Shown: positions 34,058-42,770 of the stretch, piece by piece
Position numbering within the stretch: position 1 is the stretch's first letter
Layout of the letters: every line of letters begins with the position of its first letter
Assembly (NCBI RefSeq): GCF_001667925.1
Contig: NZ_LZJR01000121.1
Location: forward strand, 1-64,000
DNA length: 64,000 bases
Origin: Mycobacterium sp. E2479
GTDB lineage: Bacteria; Actinomycetota; Actinomycetes; Mycobacteriales; Mycobacteriaceae
Reading direction: 5' to 3'
Made by a program: the position numbers and the translations under genes
The notes under the pieces: generated by a model
Seen by the model: the letters and a program-made list of their open reading frames with translations, nothing else
Told to the model about the DNA's origin: nothing
Database searches by the model: none

Positions 34058-34609
34058 ATGACCAACTTCACCACTCGGACGCTGCTGATTTCGGGCGTGG
34101 CGGCCGGTCTCATCGCGGGCGTCGACGCCTGTTCGTGTTCGGTTGGGTCCTCACGCTCGGTGAGCAAGAAGGATGTCGCCGGCCAGATCACCGCCAAAAT
34201 GACGGATGCGGCCGGCAACAAGCCCGAGTGGGTGAACTGCCCGACCGATCTGCCCGGGAAAGTCGGGGCACAGATCAACTGCGACATGAAGGTCAAAGAC
34301 CGGCCCTTCAACGTCAATGTCACGGTGACCAGTGTCGATGGCAACGATGTCAAGTTCGACATGGTCGAGACCGTCGACAAGAACCAGGTTGCGAACGCGA
34401 TCAGCACCCAGGTGGGCCAACAGGTGGGCAGAAGACCGGATTCGGTGACCTGCCCCGACAATTTGAAAGGCGTTGCGGGCGCGACGTTACGGTGTCAGCT
34501 CACGGACGGCGCGGACAAGTACGGCGTGCTGGTGACCGTGACGGACGTCGACGCCGGCGACGTCAACTTCCACTTCAAGGTGGACGAACAGCCGCAGGCC
34601 GCCGGTTAG
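34058..34609 (+). CDS. Secreted tandem DUF4333 protein
   Basis: A 183-aa exported protein with two DUF4333 repeats: one at about residues 38-105 (WVNCPTDLPGKVGAQINCDM) and one at 110-180 (SVTCPDNLKGVAGATLRCQL), each with a cysteine pair. The N-terminus has a hydrophobic stretch followed by VDACSCS; this looks like a lipobox but Asp at -2 is unusual, so lipidation is doubtful. It matches Rv3033 in length and place and marks the return to the conserved M. tuberculosis-like order. Its stop overlaps that of the convergent acetyltransferase gene. Confidence 0.82.
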   Translation: MTNFTTRTLLISGVAAGLIAGVDACSCSVGSSRSVSKKDVAGQITAKMTDAAGNKPEWVNCPTDLPGKVGAQINCDMKVKDRPFNVNVTVTSVDGNDVKFDMVETVDKNQVANAISTQVGQQVGRRPDSVTCPDNLKGVAGATLRCQLTDGADKYGVLVTVTDVDAGDVNFHFKVDEQPQAAG

Positions 34610-35343
34610 CGGGCGGCCTTTTTGCGTTCGATGTCGGCCAGCGCCGCGGCAAGTTCGGCGCGTTGCGCGGCCGAACTCTCCCAGGCGAGCTGGCGGTTCT
34701 TGACCACCTTGGCCGGTGCGCCGACCGCGATGGAGTAGTCCGGGATCACCCCGCGCACCACCGCATGAGATCCCAGCACGCACCCCCGTCCGATGGACGT
34801 GCCACGCAGCACCGAGACCTTCACGCCCACCCAGGTGTCCGGGCCAATCCGGACCGGGGACTTGATGATGCCCTGGTCCTTGATCGGCATGTTGATGTCG
34901 TCCATGCGGTGATCGAAATCGCAGACGTAGCACCAGTCGGCCATCAACACCGAATCACCGAGTTCGATGTCGAGGTAGGCGTTGATGACGTTGTCGCGAC
35001 CCAGCACCACCTTGTCGCCGAACCGCAGCGAGCCCTCATGCGCGCGAATGGTGTTCTTGTCGCCGATGTGCACCCACCGGCCGATCTCGAGCTGCGAGAG
35101 TTCGGGCGTCGCATGGATCTCCACGCCTTTGCCGAGAAACACCATGCCGCGAGTGATGATGTGCGGGTTGGCCAGTTTGAACTTCAGCAGCCGCCAATAG
35201 CGCACCAGGTACCACGGCGTATACGCGCGGTTGCGCAGCACCCATTTCAGCGAGGCCAGCGTGAGGAACTTGGCCTGGCGCGGGTCGCGGAGGTTCGATC
35301 CACGCCAGCGGCGATGGACCGGGGCACCCCACATGCTCGTCAT
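34606..35343 (-). CDS. Hexapeptide-repeat (LbH) acetyltransferase
   Basis: A 245-aa acyltransferase with a left-handed beta-helix: repeats such as VLGRDNVINAYLDIELGDSV, IGPDTWVGVKVSVLRGTSIG and CVLGSHAVVRGVIP, ending with the typical AVGAPAKVVKNRQ. The frame is open to 35493, but the ATG at 35343 (MTSMWGAPVHRR) fits Rv3034c, its equivalent. The acceptor is probably a sugar or a lipid-linked glycan of the envelope; this is not established. Convergent with the DUF4333 gene with a 4-bp overlap of stops. Confidence 0.88.
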   Translation of the reverse strand: MTSMWGAPVHRRWRGSNLRDPRQAKFLTLASLKWVLRNRAYTPWYLVRYWRLLKFKLANPHIITRGMVFLGKGVEIHATPELSQLEIGRWVHIGDKNTIRAHEGSLRFGDKVVLGRDNVINAYLDIELGDSVLMADWCYVCDFDHRMDDINMPIKDQGIIKSPVRIGPDTWVGVKVSVLRGTSIGRGCVLGSHAVVRGVIPDYSIAVGAPAKVVKNRQLAWESSAAQRAELAAALADIERKKAAR

Positions 35344-35478
35344 GGCCGGACAGCCTAACGCGGTCGTATGCGAGCCGGCCAACCGCCACGGGTTACCCTC
35401 ACCTGTACTCGATTGCCGCCGCACGGCGGGGTCTGCCCGCGCGACCCGCCCTCCCAATAAGGATTTGGAAAACCGAAG

Positions 35479-36801
35479 GTGCTTGCCCGACAACTCGTCA
35501 ATGGGCTCCGGCGTTGGTCATCGGTAGTGCTGGCTCCCGCGCTCGCGGTCATGCTCGGCGCCTGCGGTAACACCGACTCATGGGTGGAGGCGTCGGCCGC
35601 GCAGGGCTGGCCGGCACCGTACGCCGACGCCACCAACAGCAGCTACACCACGACCAGCGGGGCCACCAAGCTCTCGCTGGAGTGGACCCGATCGGTAAAG
35701 GGAAGCCTGGCCGCCGGGCCGGCGCTGAGCGCGCGCGGTTATCTGGTCCTCAACGCCCAGACCTCGGCGGGATGCTCGCTGATGGAGTGGGAGAACAACG
35801 ACAACGGGCGGCAGCGCTGGTGCGTGCGTCTGGTCCAGGGCGGCGGCTTCGGCGGCCCGCTGCTCGACGGTTTCGACAATCTCTACGTCGGCCAGCCCGG
35901 AGCGCTCCTGTCTTTCCCGATAACGCAGTGGACGCGGTGGCGCCAGCCGGTCATCGGCATGCCCACCACCCCGCGGTTCGTCGGGCAGGGCCAGCTCCTG
36001 GTGGCCACACACCTTGGGCAGGTACTGGTCTTCGACTCCCATCGCGGCCAGGTGGCCGGCAGCCCACTCGACCTGGTCGACGGCGTCGACCCCACCGACG
36101 CCGCACGCGGGTTGGCTGATTGCACGCCGGCCCGGCAGGGCTGTCCCGTCGCCGCCGCCCCCGCCTTCTCGACCGCTAACGGGATGGTGGTGCTCGGCGT
36201 CTGGCAGCCCGGGGCTCCCGCCGCGGGTCTAGTGGGGCTCAAGTACCACCCCGGACAGACGCCGCTGCTGACCCGCGAATGGAGCAGCGACGCCGTGGGC
36301 GCCGGTGTCATCGCCAGCCCGGTCCTGTCAGCCGACGGATCGACCGTCTATGTCAACGGCCGCGACCAACGACTGTGGGCGCTGCGGGCGGCCGACGCGA
36401 AAGTGAAATGGTCGGCGCCGCTGGGGTTCCTGGCGCAAACGCCGCCCTCGGTCACCCCGCAGGGGTTGATCGTGGCCGGCGGCGGCCCCGACACGAAACT
36501 GGTGGCGTTCAAGGATGCCGGCGATCACGCCGACCAAGCGTGGCGCCGCGACGACGTCCTGCCTCTGTCGACGTCGAGCCTGGCGGGTACCGGCGTCGGC
36601 TACACGGTGGCCAGCGGGCCCCCGGCAAACGGCGCCCCAGGCATGTCGTTGCTGGTCTTCGATCCGGGCAGTGGTCGCACGTTGGACAGCTATCCGATGC
36701 CAGCGGCCACCGGATATCCGGTCGGGGTGTCAATTGGCACCGATCGCCGGGTGGTGGCGGCCACCAGCGACGGCCAGGTTTACGGTTTCGCGCCGGCCTG
36801 A
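35479..36801 (+). CDS. PQQ-like beta-propeller lipoprotein
   Basis: A 440-aa exported protein. The signal peptide ends in the lipobox LGAC (MLGACGNTDSW, cysteine near residue 34). The mature part consists of repeated beta-propeller blades of the PQQ-binding-like type (SADGSTVYVNGRDQRLWALR, TSDGQVYGFAPA). There is no sign of dehydrogenase active-site residues, so it is likely a structural or assembly protein at the membrane outer face. It starts with GTG, 135 bp from the divergent acetyltransferase. Equivalent of Rv3035. Confidence 0.85.
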   Translation: MLARQLVNGLRRWSSVVLAPALAVMLGACGNTDSWVEASAAQGWPAPYADATNSSYTTTSGATKLSLEWTRSVKGSLAAGPALSARGYLVLNAQTSAGCSLMEWENNDNGRQRWCVRLVQGGGFGGPLLDGFDNLYVGQPGALLSFPITQWTRWRQPVIGMPTTPRFVGQGQLLVATHLGQVLVFDSHRGQVAGSPLDLVDGVDPTDAARGLADCTPARQGCPVAAAPAFSTANGMVVLGVWQPGAPAAGLVGLKYHPGQTPLLTREWSSDAVGAGVIASPVLSADGSTVYVNGRDQRLWALRAADAKVKWSAPLGFLAQTPPSVTPQGLIVAGGGPDTKLVAFKDAGDHADQAWRRDDVLPLSTSSLAGTGVGYTVASGPPANGAPGMSLLVFDPGSGRTLDSYPMPAATGYPVGVSIGTDRRVVAATSDGQVYGFAPA

Positions 36802-36816
36802 CCCGGACATACCCCT

Positions 36817-37212
36817 GTGGTGCCCATCGACGAGACCGCGGCGCCGGGCGCCGTGACAACCAACACCACAGCAAACCCGCGGACCAGCGCCGCCGACATC
36901 GTGGCGACGTCGGTCCTGCTGGTCATCCATGGCGGGCTGTACCTGGCGAGCTTTGTGCTGCTTGGTCTGCTCGTGATGACCACCGACCCCTGTGGGTACC
37001 GAAAATGCGGCGACCCCGCCTGGATCAACCGCGCCATGGACCTGGGCACCTGGGGCGGCGCAGCCCTGCTGGTCGTCGACATCGTGGTCGCCGTGTACTT
37101 CCTGGTGCGGCAGAAACGACGGGCCTTCGTCATCCCGCTGATCGGTTGCGTCGCGCAGGTCGCGCTGGCGCTCGCCGCTGTGGCGATGGAGTTGCAGGCC
37201 GGACCGGCCTGA
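36817..37212 (+). CDS. Small membrane protein of unknown function
   Basis: A 131-aa protein with three predicted helices: SVLLVIHGGLYLASFVLLGL, WGGAALLVVDIVVAVYFLV, and IPLIGCVAQVALALAAVAM. Two cysteines in DPCGYRKCGDP sit in the first extracytoplasmic loop and could form a disulfide. I do not recognise a named family. It follows the PQQ-like gene by 15 bp and is likely co-transcribed. Confidence 0.7.
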   Translation: MVPIDETAAPGAVTTNTTANPRTSAADIVATSVLLVIHGGLYLASFVLLGLLVMTTDPCGYRKCGDPAWINRAMDLGTWGGAALLVVDIVVAVYFLVRQKRRAFVIPLIGCVAQVALALAAVAMELQAGPA

Positions 37213-37213
37213 G

Positions 37214-37319
37214 CCCGTGGCGATCGCGAGTGCGGCGCAGCCGGATGAAGCGGGTCGCCACCATCAGGACCCGTGGCGATCGCGAGTGCGGCGCAGCCGG
37301 ATGAAGCGGGTCGCCACCA
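37214..37319. repeat. Two perfect 50-bp direct repeats between convergent genes
   Basis: Copies at 37214-37263 and 37270-37319 are identical over 50 bp and are separated by TCAGGA (56-bp period). Each copy is bounded by GTGGCGA and TCGCCAC, so each can form a stem of at least 7 bp around an inner GGC...GCC pairing. The pair fills the gap between two convergent genes. It may be a dispersed structured intergenic element, or act in transcription termination on both strands. Confidence 0.9.
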
Positions 37320-37326
37320 GGCGAGA

Positions 37327-38010
37327 CTAGATCGCCAGCGGCGGGATGGCGTTGCGCGGCACCTGGGCCTGCAATGGCCCGCCGAGCGCGGGCAGCATCT
37401 CGCCCGGAGCGAAGTAGAAGATCAGCTGATCGTCGGTGATGGCGAAGTTCTGATAGTGCGTCGGGTCATGTCCCGTCGACGGCAAAACCGCGGCGCCCAA
37501 GGGGGTTTGGCGCTCCAGGTCGCGCTGCACGATCGGGTAGATGGCGTCCAGCGGCGTCGCGCCGGGCAGGAACAGAGTGTCGAAGGTGATGGGCTGCCTG
37601 GTCCCGAGGTTGTAGTTGAACGCCTTGTACCAGATCGACGAGTGCGCTCCCCCGACGTCCTGGAAGAACTTGAGCACGACGCTGCGGGTGTTGTGTGGCG
37701 GCTGCCCGGCGAAGTGTTGCTCCGTGGTGGCCTCCAACTGGTAGGGCTGGTCGCGCCCCCCGGAACTCTGCGCGACGGCGACGAAGCCGTCCCGGTTCTG
37801 GGTGATGTAGTCGGCCAGCGCCTGCCCGTCGGGATAGTCGACCGGAAAGCTCATGTTGAGCATGTAGTTGGGGCCGGTTGCGCGCAGACGGCACATCTGG
37901 CCGGCCTCGACGATGCCGCCCAGGCCGGCACACGACGGCGGCTCGGCCGCGGCCGGCCAGCCCACCAAGGCCGCCGCCGCGAGCAGCGCAGCGGCTATCA
38001 GATAACGCAT
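37327..38010 (-). CDS. Secreted TB22.2/MPT64-like esterase family protein (DUF3298)
   Basis: A 227-aa exported protein with a signal peptide (about residues 1-22, LIAAALLAAAALVGWPAAA, cut near AEPPS). The mature part includes SFPVDYPDGQALADYITQ, a DUF3298-like core with WYKAFNYNLGTRQPITFDTL, and the end DDQLIFYFAPGEMLPAL typical of RsiV/MPT64-related proteins. Its equivalent Rv3036c (TB22.2) has been described as an exported esterase. One cysteine pair is visible (PSCAGL and QMCRLR). It is read leftward, convergent with the small membrane protein gene. Confidence 0.88.
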   Translation of the reverse strand: MRYLIAAALLAAAALVGWPAAAEPPSCAGLGGIVEAGQMCRLRATGPNYMLNMSFPVDYPDGQALADYITQNRDGFVAVAQSSGGRDQPYQLEATTEQHFAGQPPHNTRSVVLKFFQDVGGAHSSIWYKAFNYNLGTRQPITFDTLFLPGATPLDAIYPIVQRDLERQTPLGAAVLPSTGHDPTHYQNFAITDDQLIFYFAPGEMLPALGGPLQAQVPRNAIPPLAI

Positions 38011-38079
38011 CGTGGAAGTGTCCTCGCAGACTAGCCCGGGTCGGTGACCCTCAGCAGTGACGCCGCCAGCGTACCGGCG

Positions 38080-39336
38080 CTATCGGGAGGGTTGGCAAAC
38101 GAACGCCATCGCCCGGCTGGAGCTCCGTGCGCCAATGCGGGCGATGACCACCGACAACGACCGGCTCCCGCGCAGCCGCATCCGTTTGCGCAACGCGTCG
38201 GGGTCGACCCGGACCCCGCGCACCAGGACCTCCAGCGACCCGCAGTCCAGCGCCGACAGGGCCCGGCGCAGCCGGCGTTCGTCGAAGACCAGCTGCTCGA
38301 GCACCTCGAACCCGCGATCCGCCGCCGGCAGTCGATCGCCGGACAGGTAGGCGATGTCGGCATCGAGCTGCCACAGTCCATGCCGCGCGCCGTAATGGCG
38401 CACCAGTCCGGCCCGCACCACGGCGCCGTCCGGGTCGACGATCCACCGCCCGACCGACCGCACCGGGCAGTCGTCGGGGTCGTTGTCGGTGAGCTGCTCG
38501 CCGCGATCCAGCAGGCTCGCCCGCCGACGCACATCGGGCTGCGCCAGTCCAGCCGACCAGAGGCAGGCTTCCCGGACCGAGCCGCGATATGACGTCACCT
38601 CGATCTCCCCGTCGAATCCCAACCGTCGCGTCTGATCGAAATCGATTCCGGGAGAACACTTTACGACGAAGTCGCGGTCACTGTAGGCGGCTAGCAGCGC
38701 GCCCAGGCCGGGTTGGTAGTCGTCGCTGCGCAGCCGCCGTCGACCCTCGACACGCCGGGCCGGATCGACGACGAGCACCGCATCGCGGGTGACCGGGCGC
38801 AGCGCGTCGGCGCGGCAAATCCAGGCCGACTCCCCCACGTTGTGCCGCGCCATCGACAGCCGCACCGGATCGATATCGCTGCCCACCGCGGCAATCCCGC
38901 AGGCCCTCAGCGCGGCGAGTTCGGTGCCGATCGAACAGGTCGCGTCGTGCACGACGCCGCTGCCGCCGCCGGCCAGCCGTCTGGCCCGGTACAGGGCCAC
39001 CGGCGCCGCGGTGGCCTGCTGCAACGCCTCGTCGGTGAACAACCAATCCGACACTCCCAGCTCGCCCAGCTTGTCCGCGGCGCGGCGGCGCAACAAGACC
39101 GTCTCCACCAGGACCGCGGCCCGGTCGCCGAATTGGGTGCGCGCCGCGGCGACGTCTCCGATCCGGGTGGCGTCGGTCAGTTCGAGGTCGGCGATCGCCG
39201 CAAGCGCCGCGGTACCCGCGTGCGACCGCAGGTAGCCTACGTCGTTCGGGCTGAAGCGCAGGCCTACGCTCAGGAGGGTTTGACCCCGGTCACCATCACG
39301 TTGTAGAACCAGCCTTTCGGGACCACGCGCCGCCAC
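38080..39336 (-). CDS. THUMP-like SAM-dependent methyltransferase (Rv3037c-like)
   Basis: About 418 aa. The central class I methyltransferase fold shows VHDATCSIGTELAALRACG, AVGSDIDPVRLSMARHNV and AVLVVDPARR; the C-terminal part resembles THUMP-domain-like RNA-modifying proteins (LVRGVRVDPDALRKRMRLRG). An RNA or protein substrate is possible. The start is unclear: the only in-frame standard start before the conserved GLRFSPNDVGYLRSH is the GTG at 39336, which would overlap the preceding gene by 67 bp; a CTG start near 39258 is an alternative. Equivalent of Rv3037c. Confidence 0.82.
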   Translation of the reverse strand: MAARGPERLVLQRDGDRGQTLLSVGLRFSPNDVGYLRSHAGTAALAAIADLELTDATRIGDVAAARTQFGDRAAVLVETVLLRRRAADKLGELGVSDWLFTDEALQQATAAPVALYRARRLAGGGSGVVHDATCSIGTELAALRACGIAAVGSDIDPVRLSMARHNVGESAWICRADALRPVTRDAVLVVDPARRVEGRRRLRSDDYQPGLGALLAAYSDRDFVVKCSPGIDFDQTRRLGFDGEIEVTSYRGSVREACLWSAGLAQPDVRRRASLLDRGEQLTDNDPDDCPVRSVGRWIVDPDGAVVRAGLVRHYGARHGLWQLDADIAYLSGDRLPAADRGFEVLEQLVFDERRLRRALSALDCGSLEVLVRGVRVDPDALRKRMRLRGSRSLSVVIARIGARSSSRAMAFVCQPSR

Positions 39337-40241
39337 ACGTTGGCGTCCACCCAGCTCAGCGCCTTCCAGCCGTTGAAGGCGAATTTGGCCCAGCCCCAGC
39401 CCAGGCGTCCAGGCGGCACCGACGCCTCGAAGGTGCGCACCGGCCAGCCGAACATCGCGGCGGTGAACTCTTCGCTGACGGTCCGCACTTCGGTGGCGCC
39501 GGCGTCGGCGGCCATCCGCTCCAGGTCACCCGGAGTGAAGGTGTGCAGGTCGACGATCGCCTCCAGCGCGGCAGCCCGAGAGGATTCGTCGAGTTCGGCC
39601 TGCGGGCGCCGCCAGGCACCCAGGCCGGGCAGCTTGGTGACGTTGGTGGCGATGCGCCAGGTCAGGGTCGACAGCTCGCGGGCGTAGACGTCGCCCGCGC
39701 TGGTCGGCTCGCCCGCGAAGACGAAGCGGCCGCCGGGGCGCAGCACCCGGATCACCTCGCGCAGCGACAGCTCCACGTCGGGAATGTGGTGCAGCACGGC
39801 GTGGCCGACGACCAGGTCGAAGGCGTTGTCCTCGTACGGGATCCCCTCGGCGTCGGCGACCCGGCCGTCGATGTCGAGGCCCAGCGACTGTCCGTTGCGG
39901 GTCGCGACCTTGACCATGCCCGGCGACAGGTCGGTCACCGATCCGCGCCGGGCGACCCCGGACTGAATCAAGTTGAGCAGGAAAAACCCTGTGCCACAGC
40001 CTAATTCGAGGGCCCGATCGTAGGGCAGCTCGCGCACCACCTCGTCGGGCACGATGGCGTCGAAGCGCCCCCGGGCGTAGTCGATGCAGCGCTGATCATA
40101 AGAGATCGACCACTTGTCGTCGTAAGTCTCGGCTTCCCAGTCGTGGTAGAGCACCTGGGCCAGCTTGCTGTCGTGCCGGGCGGCTTCCACCTGCTCGGCG
40201 GTGGCGTGGGGCGTCGGAACGGCGCCGGTCGAACTGGTCAT
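39270..40241 (-). CDS. SAM-dependent methyltransferase (Rv3038c-like)
   Basis: A 323-aa class I methyltransferase: motif I ALELGCGTGFFLLNLIQSG, then VTDLSPGMVKVATRN, DLVVGHAVLHHIPDVELSL and VLRPGGRFVFAGEPT. The N-terminal KLAQVLYHDWEAETYDDKW is typical of a mycobacterial group of unknown substrate. The ATG at 40241 is preferred to the open frame up to 40313. It overlaps the Rv3037c-like gene and follows echA17 by 10 bp, so these genes form one leftward operon. Confidence 0.88.
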   Translation of the reverse strand: MTSSTGAVPTPHATAEQVEAARHDSKLAQVLYHDWEAETYDDKWSISYDQRCIDYARGRFDAIVPDEVVRELPYDRALELGCGTGFFLLNLIQSGVARRGSVTDLSPGMVKVATRNGQSLGLDIDGRVADAEGIPYEDNAFDLVVGHAVLHHIPDVELSLREVIRVLRPGGRFVFAGEPTSAGDVYARELSTLTWRIATNVTKLPGLGAWRRPQAELDESSRAAALEAIVDLHTFTPGDLERMAADAGATEVRTVSEEFTAAMFGWPVRTFEASVPPGRLGWGWAKFAFNGWKALSWVDANVWRRVVPKGWFYNVMVTGVKPS

Positions 40242-40251
40242 GCAGGGCAGC

Positions 40252-41025
40252 CTAACGGCCGTCGGGATCCGCCCTATCGCCGCCGCCCTGACCAGCAGTG
40301 AACACCTCGACATAGCGCCGGCGTTCGGCGGCGAGCCGCTCGGGAAGTTCTACATCGAAAACGTCGTTGATCCCGGCTTTGGCGGCCGCCAGCGCCTGCC
40401 GGGGACCCTCGAGAAAACGGCGTGCCCACCCGGCGGCGGCGTCGTACACGTCGTCGGGCGCCACCACTTCGTCGACGAGGCCCAGCGCCGAGGCTTCTTC
40501 CGCGTCGAAGAAGCGGCCGCTGAAAACCAGCTCCTTGGCCTTACTGGCGCCGGCCACCCGCGTCAGGCGCGCCATCGCGTCGCCGCCGGGCACCAGGCCG
40601 GCCAGGATTTCGGTCGCGCCGAACTTCACGTTGTCGCCGCTGACCCGCCAGTCGGCCGCCAGGGCCAGCGTGAGCCCGGCTCCCAACGCGTATCCGGTGA
40701 TCGCGGCGACGGTCGGTTTGGGGATCGCCGCCACGGCGTCGACGGCTTCCTGGCGGACCCTTGCCGCAGTCTCGGCCTCGGAGCCTCGCAGCGTCCGCAG
40801 CTCGGGGATGTCGTCACCCGCGGAGAAGATCTCGTGGCCGCCGAACAGGATCACCGAGGCGACGTCGTCGCGCCGGCCCAATTCGTCGGCGGCCGCGATG
40901 ACCTCCCGATAGACCTGGCGGGTCATCGCGTTCGTCGGCGGGCGCGACAGCAACAACATGGCCAGCCCGGCGTCCCGCGAGCCGTCACTGACCACCACGC
41001 TGACGAACTCTCTCAATGCCGCCAT
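40252..41025 (-). CDS. echA17: Enoyl-CoA hydratase EchA17
   Basis: A 257-aa crotonase-fold protein. The oxyanion-hole segments are GGHEIFSAGDDIPELRTL and ITGYALGAGLTLALAADWRV; the catalytic position region is FGATEILAGLVPGGDAMARL. It would hydrate 2-enoyl-CoA in fatty-acid oxidation or act on a related thioester. The ATG at 41025 overlaps the NUDIX gene by 13 bp; the frame remains open far upstream in antisense, which is not meaningful. Equivalent of Rv3039c. Confidence 0.92.
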   Translation of the reverse strand: MAALREFVSVVVSDGSRDAGLAMLLLSRPPTNAMTRQVYREVIAAADELGRRDDVASVILFGGHEIFSAGDDIPELRTLRGSEAETAARVRQEAVDAVAAIPKPTVAAITGYALGAGLTLALAADWRVSGDNVKFGATEILAGLVPGGDAMARLTRVAGASKAKELVFSGRFFDAEEASALGLVDEVVAPDDVYDAAAGWARRFLEGPRQALAAAKAGINDVFDVELPERLAAERRRYVEVFTAGQGGGDRADPDGR

Positions 41026-41831
41026 CCCAGGCCGCCCGCCTCCCGCGCCCGGTGGTAGCGGTCGGAATCGAAGAACTCGAAGACCCAGTTGTCGCCCTGG
41101 ATCTCCAGGTGCGGCTGCACGGGCAGGATCTGGCGTTCGACGGACAGCACCTCGGCGACGGTCCGCCCGGCCAGCGAGTCCAGCTGCGTCCAGGTCGGGG
41201 GCAGCAAGAAGCTGCGGCCGGCGGAGAAGTCGTCGATGGCGGCCTCCGGCGTCGTCCAGCCCGCCCGGTCGGATTCGGTGTTCTCCCCGTCGGCACGCTG
41301 GCCCTGTGGCAATGCACCCACGAAGAAATAGGTGTCGTAACGCCGGGTGCGCTCGGCCTCCGGCGTCACCCAATTGGCCCACGGCCGCAACAGATCCGAG
41401 CGCAACTCCAGGTTCTCCCGGCGCAGGAAGTCCGCGAAAGACAACGTCCCGTCGGCCAGCGCCTGCCGGGCATCGCCATAGATCGAAGCGTCGTCGACGA
41501 TGCCGTCCGGGTCGCCGGCCGGCCCGGCGAACAGCACTCCAGACTCCTCGAACGTCTCGCGGGCTGCGGCGCAGACCAGCGCCTCCGCCAGGTCGGGTTC
41601 GATGCCGAAGCGCTGGGCCCACCACGCTGGCGGCGGGCCGGACCAGGCGATGTCGGCGTTGCGGTCGCGGTCGTCGACACCGCCGCCGGGGAACACCATC
41701 GTCCCCGCGGCGAACTCCATCTTGGCGTGTCTGCGCATCAGGAAGACCGCGATGCCCGCCGGGTCATCGCGGACCAGCATCACCGTGGCGGCCGGCCGTG
41801 CGATCAGCGGGGCTTCGTCGGGTGGCGTCAT
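41013..41831 (-). CDS. NUDIX hydrolase (NUDT19-like)
   Basis: A 272-aa NUDIX protein. The NUDIX box is split: GTMVFPGGGVDDRD, an insertion of about 35 residues with WWAQRFGIEPDLAEAL, then AAARETFEESGVLF. This layout is that of NUDT19/RP2p-like hydrolases, which act on CoA esters or nucleoside diphosphate derivatives; the partner gene echA17 makes an acyl-CoA substrate plausible. The ATG at 41831 overlaps the ABC gene stop (ATGA). Equivalent of Rv3040c. Confidence 0.9.
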   Translation of the reverse strand: MTPPDEAPLIARPAATVMLVRDDPAGIAVFLMRRHAKMEFAAGTMVFPGGGVDDRDRNADIAWSGPPPAWWAQRFGIEPDLAEALVCAAARETFEESGVLFAGPAGDPDGIVDDASIYGDARQALADGTLSFADFLRRENLELRSDLLRPWANWVTPEAERTRRYDTYFFVGALPQGQRADGENTESDRAGWTTPEAAIDDFSAGRSFLLPPTWTQLDSLAGRTVAEVLSVERQILPVQPHLEIQGDNWVFEFFDSDRYHRAREAGGLGWRH

Positions 41832-42670
41832 AACGGCCTCCGATGGGCTGCGCGGGTACGCACTCGCCGCGCGAAGTAGCGACCGTCGACGACGTCGAGC
41901 GCGATCGCTTGGCCGAACGCGGTGGACAGGTTCTCGGAGGTCAGCACGTCGGTCAGTAATCCCGCCGCGACCACTTCGGCTTCCGAAAGCAACATGCAGT
42001 GACTGAACCCGGGCGGGATCTCCTCGACGTGGTGGGTGACCAGCACCAGGGCGGGAGCCTCGGGGTCGGCGGCCAGGTCGGCCAGCCGCGCGACCAACTC
42101 CTCGCGGCCGCCCAAATCCAGGCCGGCGGCGGGCTCGTCGAGGAGCAACAGTTCGGGGTCGGTCATCAGTGCGCGGGCGATCAGCACGCGCTTGCGCTCG
42201 CCTTCCGACAGCGTTCCGTAGGTGCGATCCGCGAGGTGCTCGGCGCCAAGGCTCTCCAGCATGTCGATCGCCCGCCGGTAGTCGACGTCCTCGTAGCGCT
42301 CCCGCCATCTGCCCAGCACCGCGTAGCCGGCCGAGACGACGAGATCGCGAACCACTTCGTCGGTGGGTATTCGCTGCGCCAACGCCGAGGAGCTGAGGCC
42401 GATCCGCGACCGCAACTCGGTCACGTCGACCCGGCCCAGCCGCTCGCCGAGCACGAAAGCCGTGCCGGACGAAGGGTGTTCGGCCGCCGCGGCGATCCGC
42501 AGCAGCGAGGTTTTGCCTGCTCCGTTGGGCCCCACGATCACCCAGCGTTCGTCGAGTTCTACCGCCCAATCCAGCGGGCCGACCAAGACGTTTCCGCCGC
42601 GCCGCAGCGACACCTGCCTGAAGTCGAGCAGCAGATCGGGGTCGGCTGACTCGCTTCCGTTTTCGGACAC
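41828..42670 (-). CDS. ABC transporter ATP-binding protein
   Basis: A 280-aa ABC ATPase: Walker A GPNGAGKTSLLRIA, signature LSEGERKRVLIARALM, Walker B ELLLLDEPAAGLDLGG and the switch VTHHVEEIP. It resembles ModF/YjjK-type single-domain ATPases; no permease gene is adjacent, so transport is unproven. Coupled to the NUDIX gene by ATGA. Equivalent of Rv3041c. Confidence 0.93.
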   Translation of the reverse strand: MSENGSESADPDLLLDFRQVSLRRGGNVLVGPLDWAVELDERWVIVGPNGAGKTSLLRIAAAAEHPSSGTAFVLGERLGRVDVTELRSRIGLSSSALAQRIPTDEVVRDLVVSAGYAVLGRWRERYEDVDYRRAIDMLESLGAEHLADRTYGTLSEGERKRVLIARALMTDPELLLLDEPAAGLDLGGREELVARLADLAADPEAPALVLVTHHVEEIPPGFSHCMLLSEAEVVAAGLLTDVLTSENLSTAFGQAIALDVVDGRYFARRVRTRAAHRRPL

Positions 42671-42770
42671 CCGACCATCGTGCCGTACCCCGACGCTCGA
42701 ATGCCTGCCGGGTCGTGCGCCTCACTGCGTGGCGCCCCCGCCAGCCCGGGCAGCACCGCGGCTGCGGTCG

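Noticed and set aside
37214..37319. CRISPR array
   Set aside because: Only two units with a 6-bp spacer and no cas genes; a tandem duplication of a structured repeat fits better.
41832..42725. Upstream extension of the NUDIX frame through the ABC ATPase gene
   Set aside because: The ATG at 41831 is coupled to the ABC gene stop and gives the family length; the extension is out-of-frame reading of the ATPase gene.
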